From contig NZXG01000048.1 of the NCBI GenBank assembly GCA_002701845.1, positions 62,001 to 126,000 on the forward strand: a stretch of DNA of 64,000 nt, in the 5' to 3' direction. Shown here in pieces: positions 1-7,223 of this stretch (position 1 is its first letter; every line of letters starts with the position of its first letter). The notes beneath the pieces are model-generated. The model saw nothing but the letters and a program-made list of their open reading frames with translations, did no database searches and was not told the origin of the DNA. Position numbers and translations under genes: made by a program. The DNA is from Pseudomonadales bacterium (GTDB lineage Bacteria > Pseudomonadota > Gammaproteobacteria > Pseudomonadales > Ketobacteraceae).

Positions 1-833
1 TCTCGGCGGACGCACCAGGTATTTCTCCGCGATCAGCCCCCAGGGATAGCCTTCCCACTGTGCCCCCAGGGCGTGATACTGGTAGTCGGAATCGGTGGAG
101 ATAAAGAATTCACCAATTTCGCCAAAGATCGGATCCACGGTCTGCCCCAGGTTGCTGTAAAGCTCCACTGCTGTATCCAGGTCATCAGACTGGATGCTGG
201 TTTTGTCCAGGTGGAAACTGTAGCGCAATTGCCAGTCGGTGGCTCGCAGGGTAAGGGTGGTGCCGTAGGAGGGTTCCGCCTTAACTTCCACGTCCAGCAA
301 TTCACCCTCGGCGTAACCGGCAAGCAACTGGATATCCAGTTCCAGCTCGGGTGTCAGGTCATGGGTGTACAGCAGATCGGCCCCATCCAGGTTCTTCAGC
401 GGGCCTAACAGATAAGAGTAGGCATCCACCGGGGGCCGGGCCCAGGGGTAGGCGTAACCCACATCAATGGTGCTGGAGAACAAATAATGGGAGGACTGCA
501 TTCGGCCCAGGCGCCACTGCAGGTTGGGGGTCGCTTCATGGGTCAGAAACAGCATTGCAGCTCTGGTTTGTACGCCTCGCGGCCGTCCAGCTCCGGGCCG
601 TTGGTGGATACCTGGGTAGTGAAGGAGACGGTGTTGGTCAGATTGCCCTGCAGTTGCAGTCCGAGACTGGTATCGTTGTCGAAGTCCCAGTTATTGTCCG
701 CGGCGCCGAAGCTAAGGTCGTCGCGATTGATTTTGGTCAGTCCCAGGGAGCCAAAGCCGGAAAAACGCCAGTTTTCCAGGGCCTGACTCACTGGGGAAAG
801 CAATAACAGCGTGAGGAATAAAAGCAGTCGCAC
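1..833 (-). pseudogene. porin-like outer-membrane protein, frameshifted and cut by window edge
   Basis: The gene reads leftward and runs off the window. A hydrophobic signal peptide ending in SPVSQA follows a GTG at 833; an upstream start at 896 is possible but gives a poor N-terminus. The frame runs through GREAYKPEL and then hits a stop at 543. One base out of phase, at about 555-563, coding resumes at once (AMLFLTHEA, then GRMQSSHYLF and DVGYAYPWARPPVDAY) and stays open to base 1. The second part resembles beta-barrel porins of marine gammaproteobacteria, in which an aromatic-rich YPW-RPP segment follows a GRM/GRL strand; that family link is from memory of the motif. One missing base near CTGCA would explain the break. 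It is either a real frameshift mutation or a sequencing error. Substrate unknown. Confidence 0.65.
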
Positions 834-1017
834 GGGTATGGATCCAAAGCATTTCCAGTGTTGTTCTAAGCATAGACAATCCTGATGAATCAGCACGGAT
901 ATTTAAGGCGCTTTGCCGCAGGCAGCTTAACCCTGCCGGGGTCTGGCCGTGGCTGGTGGGGGGCAAGGGCTCCAGAGCCGCTACCGGCGGCCCTGGGGGA
1001 TGGGAAAAGGGCGCTAC

Positions 1018-1530
1018 TTAAAAGCGCCAGGCTCCAGTCAGACTAAGGCCTTCCAGGTCATAGTCGCTTTTGTCCTGCAGTTTCATCCATTCCAGGCCCA
1101 GGGTAACCGGGCCCACGGCCACGTCCGCGCCCACGCCGTAGGACAGATCGGATTCCGTTTGCGAGCGTTGGTCATAGAACTCCAGGTCCACCTTGGTATA
1201 ACCCAGAGCAATATAGGGGAACACGATATCCGCGAAGGTCATTCCGCCTTTGACGTAAAAGCCGATGTGGTCGTCCACTTTCATGGCGGCGCCGGTGACG
1301 TTGTCGTCACTGAGGCTGCGACCCAGCCGTGCTTCCAGCTGGAAATTTTCGCTGACGTTGCCTCCCAGCACCAGTGCCAAACCTTCGGGCTCCAGGTCGT
1401 CGAGTGCTGATGTGCCCAGTGTGTAAAGGTTGTACTGAGCCCCGATATAGTGGTCGCCTTCCGCCATGGCCACTGGGGCGGCAAAGATCAGGCCCACGGC
1501 CGTGGCTGCAGCAAGCAGGGTTTTGTTCAT
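1018..1530 (-). CDS. small outer-membrane beta-barrel protein (OmpA/OmpX-like fold)
   Basis: The 170-residue protein starts with a clear signal peptide (MNKTLLAAATAVGLIFAAPVAMA). Short alternating polar/hydrophobic strands follow, typical of the eight-stranded 'outer membrane protein beta-barrel' family. It ends in WRF, and a C-terminal Phe is the usual signal for barrel insertion by the BAM complex. GAGGAAC lies about eight bases before the ATG and supports the start. The internal segment GYTKVDLEFYD and the glycine-rich turns match this family. No specific ligand or partner can be named. It is transcribed alone, with 197 bp upstream. Confidence 0.8.
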   Translation of the reverse strand: MNKTLLAAATAVGLIFAAPVAMAEGDHYIGAQYNLYTLGTSALDDLEPEGLALVLGGNVSENFQLEARLGRSLSDDNVTGAAMKVDDHIGFYVKGGMTFADIVFPYIALGYTKVDLEFYDQRSQTESDLSYGVGADVAVGPVTLGLEWMKLQDKSDYDLEGLSLTGAWRF

Positions 1531-1727
1531 TGGCTAGTTCCTCGCTCCCTTTTGATATTTTTATTGCTCTGTATTCTTATTGCGCAACGGCCACCGGTAA
1601 TGGACACCGGCGTCACCTGTGCTACGGGGAATATAGATGACATATGAGGTTAGGGCAAAACAATCTGCAACCAGGAAGGGATTTCGCTGACAATGGAAAC
1701 GCTCGCGGATGGGGCAGGCTTCACTGC

Positions 1728-2048
1728 CTAAGGGCGCTGATCCCGGTCGTCGTTTTCATCCATAACCCGGGATATGTGTTGGCTATCTTCCAGGGATTCG
1801 AACATATCCGAAGCCAGCTCGCCCACTTTTTCGTTGATGTCACGGATTTTTTCGTAAACCATGCCGATGGTCTGTTGATTTTTTTCCCGCAGCTGGCTGG
1901 TCTCATCCTTCAGCAGTCCGGATCGCTCCAGCGCCTCGAAGGGCATATCGGCTATGGATTTATGCACCTCTTCAACGGTACGGGCACCGTTGTCGATGGC
2001 GGTCTGAATCATGTCCTTGATCAGTTCGGCTTTATTCAATAGTCCCAT
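1728..2048 (-). CDS. small helical protein of unknown function
   Basis: The 106-residue soluble protein is rich in Glu, Asp, Lys and Gln and is probably mostly helical. A possible coiled coil covers its middle (LREKNQQTIGMVYEKIRDINEKVGELASDM), and it ends in a very acidic tail. It has no signal peptide, no membrane segment and no cysteines. I chose the ATG at 2048 because GAGTG lies just upstream; a GTG at 2057 in the same frame is the alternative. It lies downstream of the desaturase gene on the same strand, separated by a strong hairpin, so it may share that transcript or be expressed alone. I do not recognise a family I can name with confidence. Confidence 0.6.
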   Translation of the reverse strand: MGLLNKAELIKDMIQTAIDNGARTVEEVHKSIADMPFEALERSGLLKDETSQLREKNQQTIGMVYEKIRDINEKVGELASDMFESLEDSQHISRVMDENDDRDQRP

Positions 2049-2067
2049 GGTGTTCACTCACTAATGT

Positions 2068-2103
2068 CCGGCACGCCCATCTATAACACGTTGGGCGTGC
2101 CGG
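2068..2103 (-). terminator. 12-bp perfect hairpin after the desaturase gene
   Basis: CCGGCACGCCCA pairs perfectly with TGGGCGTGCCGG across a 12-base loop. It starts 16 bases after the desB stop on the minus strand. No T-run follows, so it may be a weak terminator, an RNA-stabilising 3' end, or a processing site before the downstream small gene. Confidence 0.5.
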
Positions 2104-2118
2104 GAAAAGCCGCAGGTA

Positions 2119-3255
2119 TCAAGCGGGTGACCGACGGACAGAGGGGAATGAATACTTCCATACCCGCTTGAGCACCGTGCCATACTGCTGCCAGAAGGGG
2201 CCGGTGTTGTAGGGCAGACCATATTTCTTACAAATCGCCTCCACCTTGGGGCCCAGCTCCTCATAGCGGTTGGCTGGCAGATCCGGGAACAGGTGGTGCT
2301 CGATCTGATAACTCAGGTGACCGCTCATGATGTGCAGCAGTTTGCCGCCGGACAGATTACTGGAGCCAAGCAGCTGGCGGTAATACCATTCGCCGCGGGT
2401 TTCGTTATCCGCCTGTTCCTGGGTGAAAGTGTGGGCCTGCTCGGTAAAGTGACCGCAGAAAATAATCGCCGATGCCCACAGGTTGCGGCCCAGGTTGGCC
2501 ATGGCATTACCCAGCATCACCTTCCAGAAAAACGGCCCCGCCAGCGCCGGGAAGAACAGGTAATCCTTGAACGCCTGTTTGGCGCCCTTGCGGAACAGGC
2601 CCCGCAGGTATGGCTTTTTCTCTTCCAGGTCGAAAGTGCCATCGCGGAAGCGTTCTGATTCCAGCTCATGCAGAGCCACCCCCCACTGGAAGAAAATACT
2701 CAGCGCGGCGAAGTACACAATCTGAATGCTGCGTGCCGGACGCCAGGGGGTGTCGTCGGACAGCCGCAATACCGCATAGCCGTAATCCCGGTCCTTCCCG
2801 ATAATGTTGGTAAAGGTGTGGTGCTCATAATTGTGGGTGCGTTTCCAGCTCTGCGCATCGCACGCGGTATCCCACTCGAAATTGCGGGAGTGTATTTTGG
2901 GATCGTTGGCCCAGTCCCACTGGCCGTGCATCACGTTGTGTCCGATCTCCATATTGTCCAGGATTTTGGACACCGAAAGGGCGCTGACACCCAGCAGGAA
3001 AGGCACGGGCGTGAAACTGAAATGGATCAGGGTGCGGCCGGCGATTTCCAGATAGCGCTGGACCCGAATGATGTTCTTGATGTAATCCACATCCGGTTTG
3101 CCCAGATCCTCACGGATTTCATCACGCAGGGCGTCGAAATCCCGTTGCAGACCTTCGGACTGTTCTTTGGTCAGACGGGGGTGACCCTGCGAGCCTTTGA
3201 ACCGGACCGCTTCTTCCACCAGCTGTTCCACATTGGGTTGGGTTGCTGTAGTCAT
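2119..3255 (-). CDS. desB: acyl-CoA delta-9 fatty acid desaturase (DesB-like)
   Basis: This 378-residue membrane di-iron desaturase belongs to the fatty-acid desaturase superfamily. The three histidine boxes are visible: HNVMH (106-110), HNYEHH (141-146) and QIEHH (317-321). Hydrophobic segments lie around residues 75-95 and 175-195 and in the 230-270 region, as expected for an inner-membrane enzyme with a cytoplasmic active site. It probably introduces a double bond into acyl-CoA or phospholipid acyl chains using O2 and electrons from the reductase encoded 18 bp upstream. This desC-desB order next to a TetR-type repressor matches the Pseudomonas aeruginosa desCB-desT locus, from which the name is taken. 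Direct substrate and double-bond position are inferred from that family. Confidence 0.85.
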   Translation of the reverse strand: MTTATQPNVEQLVEEAVRFKGSQGHPRLTKEQSEGLQRDFDALRDEIREDLGKPDVDYIKNIIRVQRYLEIAGRTLIHFSFTPVPFLLGVSALSVSKILDNMEIGHNVMHGQWDWANDPKIHSRNFEWDTACDAQSWKRTHNYEHHTFTNIIGKDRDYGYAVLRLSDDTPWRPARSIQIVYFAALSIFFQWGVALHELESERFRDGTFDLEEKKPYLRGLFRKGAKQAFKDYLFFPALAGPFFWKVMLGNAMANLGRNLWASAIIFCGHFTEQAHTFTQEQADNETRGEWYYRQLLGSSNLSGGKLLHIMSGHLSYQIEHHLFPDLPANRYEELGPKVEAICKKYGLPYNTGPFWQQYGTVLKRVWKYSFPSVRRSPA

Positions 3256-3273
3256 GGTTACGCTCCTCGTCTG

Positions 3274-4401
3274 TTAGATATCAATGTCAACGTCGGTCAG
3301 GGGAGTGGACACGCAGATGCGAATGTCTTCCGCCTCGGTGCCGGACACCTCGCCGGTAACCACGTTACGTACCTGACCGGACTGCTTGCGGCATTTGCAG
3401 GTGTAGCAAATGCCCATGCGACAACCGGAATTGGGAGTCAGGCCGGCGGCCTCCGCCATTTCCAGCAGGGTGCCGGGCTCCTGAGTACGCGTTTCCGTAT
3501 GGCTTTGGGCAAAACGCACCGTGATCGGTTCATCCACAGCCCGTTGTACCGGGGGCAGGCCGAATGCCTCCTCGTGAATCCGGTCGGCGCTGAAGCCGGC
3601 ATCCTGCAACAGTTGCTTGGCGATTTCACGGAACGGATGTGGTCCGCACAAATAAATGCGTTCCGGCTTCGTCGCCAGCAGGGCCTGGATTTGCTCGGCA
3701 CAAATCGGCGCCTGGGGCAGTTTGTGCCGGGTTTCCGGCTCGTCATAAGTGGCGATCAGGTGGCTGTTCAGGCGCGCATTGGATTGCGACAGCGCCTGGA
3801 TTTCCTTGCCAAAAATAAAATCATTGCGGGTGTTGGCAAAGTACAGCAGGTTCGCCCCCACCGGCATACTGTGAGCCGCCAGCCAGCGCAGTTGCGACAT
3901 GATGGGCGTGATGCCCGAGCCTGCGGCAATGTAACCCACCGGCGCTTCCTGGCGGGGACTCAGCACAAACTCACCTTCGGCCTGACTGATTGCGATTACA
4001 TCGCCGGCCTGTAAGTGATCGTGCATCCAGCCGGTGACCCGCCCTTCGCGCACACGCTTGACGGTGAGAGTGATGGTGCCGGACTGTCGCCATTGGGCCG
4101 GCGAAGAGGAAATGGTGAACGTGCGGGTACTGCGCACTCCGTTCACATCCAGCGTAATATGAATGTGCTGGCCCGCCTCGAAGCCCTTCCAGCCTGCCAC
4201 CGGCTGCAACACCCAGGTCTTGGTGTCGGCGGTTTCAGTGCGCACTGCCATCACCCGGGCCTTGCACTCCAGTGCCGACCACATGGGGTCAATGCCTTCC
4301 AGCAGGTATTCGAAGTACTCCGCGGGCCGGTCGGTGTTGAACAAGCTGCTGCTGATCCAGGTACGCGCCCGTTGCAGCAGGTTTGGTGATTGCGAGTGCA
4401 T
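3274..4401 (-). CDS. desC: ferredoxin-NAD(P) oxidoreductase partner of the desaturase (DesC-like)
   Basis: The 375-residue protein has an FAD-binding segment (RTFTISSS, about residue 100), an NAD(P)-binding segment (GSGITPIMS, about residue 165) and a C-terminal plant-type [2Fe-2S] domain. The cluster cysteines are in GCRMGICYTC and in RICVS near the end. It should pass electrons from NAD(P)H through FAD and the iron-sulphur centre to the desaturase. I place the start at the ATG at 4401 because GGGAGC sits nine bases upstream. The longer frame from 4461 would run through a candidate repressor site and lacks a ribosome-binding site. It forms an operon with the desaturase gene (18-bp gap). Confidence 0.85.
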   Translation of the reverse strand: MHSQSPNLLQRARTWISSSLFNTDRPAEYFEYLLEGIDPMWSALECKARVMAVRTETADTKTWVLQPVAGWKGFEAGQHIHITLDVNGVRSTRTFTISSSPAQWRQSGTITLTVKRVREGRVTGWMHDHLQAGDVIAISQAEGEFVLSPRQEAPVGYIAAGSGITPIMSQLRWLAAHSMPVGANLLYFANTRNDFIFGKEIQALSQSNARLNSHLIATYDEPETRHKLPQAPICAEQIQALLATKPERIYLCGPHPFREIAKQLLQDAGFSADRIHEEAFGLPPVQRAVDEPITVRFAQSHTETRTQEPGTLLEMAEAAGLTPNSGCRMGICYTCKCRKQSGQVRNVVTGEVSGTEAEDIRICVSTPLTDVDIDI

Positions 4402-4423
4402 AGCTGTTGCGCTCCCTATTAAC

Positions 4424-4441
4424 TGTGTACAAGCGTGCACA
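4424..4441. promoter_or_regulatory. candidate FabR/DesT-type operator 1
   Basis: TGTGTACAAGCGTGCACA is an 18-bp imperfect palindrome (8-2-8) 22 bp upstream of the desC start codon. FabR sites in enteric bacteria have the form AGCGTACA-NN-TGTTCGCT; the left half matches six of eight positions and the right half about four. It is well placed to block transcription or initiation of the desaturase operon. Confidence 0.4.
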
Positions 4442-4532
4442 ATATGCGGCACGGGTGTCAACAGGTATGGCTGCAGAAATGTTCAAATACAAATAAAAAA
4501 CATATAAAACAATAATTTATAAAGTAATTATG

Positions 4533-4550
4533 AGTGTTCATGTGTAAACT
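4533..4550. promoter_or_regulatory. candidate FabR/DesT-type operator 2
   Basis: AGTGTTCATGTGTAAACT is an 18-bp imperfect palindrome with the 8-2-8 spacing of known FabR sites (half-sites AGTGTTCA and AGTTTACA). It sits in the AT-rich centre of the divergent desC/desT region, where promoters are expected. Confidence 0.4.
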
Positions 4551-4629
4551 ATAAATGGGTGCAGTATCGGTTATTTCTGTTTTTGCCAGGCTTTGAAACG
4601 GTCCTTTCATGGAAACAGGTGGGAGGTTC

Positions 4630-4647
4630 GGCGTACAATCGCGCACT
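4630..4647. promoter_or_regulatory. candidate FabR/DesT-type operator 3 (weak)
   Basis: GGCGTACAATCGCGCACT has a left half matching the FabR half-site at seven of eight positions but a poor right half. It lies about 20 bp before the desT start codon, a position that could serve autoregulation. Confidence 0.25.
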
Positions 4648-4668
4648 GGTTGTCAGTGAGTAAGCAGC

Positions 4669-5289
4669 ATGAAAAACCGGCAGGAACGGAAATTATTAAC
4701 CCGCCAGTCGTTGATGAGCGCGGCACTGCAGTGGGTGGAGGAGGGGCAGCATTTCTCCAGCCTGAGCATCCGCGAGGTGGCCAAACGGGCCGGGGTGGTC
4801 CCCACAGCCTTTTATCGTCATTTCAAGGATATGGACGATCTGGCGCTCAACCTCGTGGATGAACTCAGCTTGGTGTTGCGGCAATTGATGCGTGAGGTAC
4901 GCCAGGAGCGGGCCAGCCCCACCCGCATCATCGAGGCCTCGGTGCAGCAATACTGCCAATACGTGGCTTCGCAACGGGTATTTTTTCTCTTCATGTCCCA
5001 GTCGATGACTGGAGGCACCACGGTGGTAAGGCAGGCGGTACGCAGTGAATTGCAGTATTTCGCCAAGGAGCTGGTGGTGGATTTACGGCGCCTGGACCTG
5101 TTGCCGAATATGGAGCCGGCGATGGTGGATCACCTGGCGGATCTGACCATCTCCACCGTGGCATTCGCTACCGTTCAGTTACTGGATCTGGTGGACAGTG
5201 GCCCTCAGGCCCGCCAGGCTTTTGAGTACAAGCTCACCCGGCAATTGCAGTTGATTTATATTGGGGCCGCCAACTGGCGTAGGGCCTAA
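4669..5289 (+). CDS. desT: TetR-family repressor of unsaturated fatty acid synthesis (DesT/FabR-like)
   Basis: The 206-residue protein aligns by eye with E. coli FabR along its N-terminal half: FSSLSIREVAKRAGV, PTAFYRHFKDMDDL and LVLRQLMREVRQ all have near-identical counterparts there. The helix-turn-helix is at about residues 30-65; the C-terminal all-helical part would bind acyl-CoA and dimerise. FabR and P. aeruginosa DesT sense the ratio of unsaturated to saturated acyl-CoA and repress desaturation genes. Its divergent position next to desC-desB indicates the same role here and favours the DesT name. Three FabR-like palindromes lie in the shared upstream region. The ribosome-binding site is weak. 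Confidence 0.82.
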   Translation: MKNRQERKLLTRQSLMSAALQWVEEGQHFSSLSIREVAKRAGVVPTAFYRHFKDMDDLALNLVDELSLVLRQLMREVRQERASPTRIIEASVQQYCQYVASQRVFFLFMSQSMTGGTTVVRQAVRSELQYFAKELVVDLRRLDLLPNMEPAMVDHLADLTISTVAFATVQLLDLVDSGPQARQAFEYKLTRQLQLIYIGAANWRRA

Positions 5290-5326
5290 TCGTATCCCCA
5301 TCACCCGGCGTCCCCGAGGCGGCCAC

Positions 5327-7195
5327 TTACCGCTGCCCGGCGGCATCGGAACCGGTTGCGGTCCGGTACACCATTACCCGATTGCGGCCCAGTGATTTGG
5401 CTTCATACAGTGCTTTATCCGCCTGCGCCAGCAATGCTTCGAAGCGGTCCCCCGGTTGCGGCACCAACGAAGCCACTCCGACGCTGACAGTGACCGGGAT
5501 TTGTTGTCCGGTGACAGTGAACTGCAGGTCCGCAACCGCTCTGCGGATTTGTTCCGCCACCTGAACGCCGGTGCTGGTGTTGGCTTCCGCCAGCACCACG
5601 CAGAACTCCTCGCCACCAAAGCGGGCGGCAATATCCTCCGGACCCCGCAGGCTGCGGCGCAGTGTCCGCGCCACTTCCCGCAGGCAGTCATCGCCGATGA
5701 GATGGCCGTAGCTGTCATTGAATTGCTTGAAATGATCAATATCCAGGATCAACACCGAGATGGGGTGCTGATAGCGGGCACAGCGGCTGTACTCCTCCCG
5801 CAGTACGCGATCCAGATAGCGCCGGTTATACAGTCCGGTAAGCTGGTCGGTATCGCTGAGATGTTCCAGCTGTTGATTCAGTTTCGCCAGTTCCCGGGTA
5901 CGTCCGGCCACCCGCCATTCCAGCGTCTCGGTGGCGCGCCGCTCCCGGGCCAGGGATTGTTCCCGGGTCTGACGCAGCCGGCGTTCGGCATCAATGGCTT
6001 CCTGCTGGGCCTCGAAACGCCTGCTGCGTTCCTGGTTCATTCGCGCCGCCAGGGCGAAGGAAAGTAATGCCACTTCGATGGCCGAGCCTATCTGAGTGGC
6101 ATAGTCAGTCAGCAGGTTCTTGGGCAGGATATTGAATTTGCTTAGTGCCAGCACTATGCCCCCAGTCAGCAATGAGCTTCAGGCAATGGTGTAGTATTTG
6201 GCGGAGATGCCGCCACTGACCCAACGGTAGATCCCCAGGCTGAAGCCATAGCAGCAGGTCACCGCCGCATAGGGAATCAGAATGCGGATTACGACGTTAT
6301 AAGGCAGCAGCATAGCCAGCATCGCAATCAGCACCGCACCGGCGGCCAGTAGCTGTCCCAAGTGGCGGTAGAAATTGTGCAAGGCTGTTGCATTGAGGAA
6401 ATTATGAGTGAACAGGGAACCAAAGCACACCGCCATGGCCAGGGTGACAAGAATGGCCTGGTCGTTCCAGCGGGTGGCTTCCGGCCACAGATACTGGAAG
6501 CCAAAGCCGGTGAGGCTGGCCAGGAATAACGGCATGCAGCAGACGAACAGCACATAATAAAGGTAATTGCGCTCCCCCATGGCCAAAAAAATAAACAGGT
6601 TGTACATGACCATTACTAACATAATGCCGTAATACACACCGTGCATCAGAACCTGAGAGCGGTCGTGATTGTAAAACGCCTGTTCCTGCCACAAGACCAT
6701 GGGTACCTGCACGGAACTGGCGCTGCGCACTGCCAGGTAGATTACCAGGGTTTGTTGTGGCTGCCATTCCAGGGGGATGACAAAATGCCGGTGATCCACC
6801 GGGCGCTCCCGAAACGGATACTTGTCTCCCAGCCGCAGGGTTCTGATACGATTGCCTGCCTCATCGTAAATATAAGCGGCAATCTGATCCAGCACCGGAT
6901 AACCGATTTCAAGCAGACGCTCCTGGGGCCTGGTGGTAGGGTTTTGCAGGCGCAGCCGCAACCACCAAATGGAGCCATTGTAGCCCTGGTTGAAGGTTTC
7001 CTTCTGATTGCGGGTCCAGGCCGATGGCGGCAGGCTGAGTATGTCGGCTACCTGTAGCTGGTGGGAGGAGTCCTCGACATACTCAATGTGGTTGCCCAGC
7101 AACTGCTGATCCTGTGCCGGGTCCAACTGCAATTGGGCGGCCTTTAGGGGCAGCCCCGACAACATCAGCAGAAGGGTAATGAGAAAACGACTCAT
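5327..7195 (-). pseudogene. 7TMR-DISM diguanylate cyclase interrupted by an in-frame TGA
   Basis: The reading frame encodes a 622-codon protein like its upstream neighbour (7224-9095): signal peptide, periplasmic DISM extracellular domain (about 30-165), seven membrane segments (about 185-385), a coiled coil and a GGDEF domain with GGEEF at about 527-531. At 6179-6181 codon 339 is TGA. The frame is unchanged on both sides (YYTIA, stop, SSLLTGG), and the paralogue has YYTLGW-SALLSGG, so a TGG Trp codon has become TGA within a transmembrane helix. Translation would yield a 338-residue sensor fragment without GGDEF, unless there is readthrough or restart at a TTG at 6172. The inhibitory I-site appears as RxxxD, not RxxD. 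Natural decay or a single-base sequence error are both possible. It starts 28 bp after the upstream paralogue, in one operon. Confidence 0.75.
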
Positions 7196-7223
7196 GACTT
7201 CCAGTTTCTGTCAGTGGCTTGGT

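Noticed and set aside
4402-4461. Longer DesC start at 4461
   Set aside because: It lacks a ribosome-binding site and would place the candidate operator inside the coding region; ATG 4401 has GGGAGC upstream.
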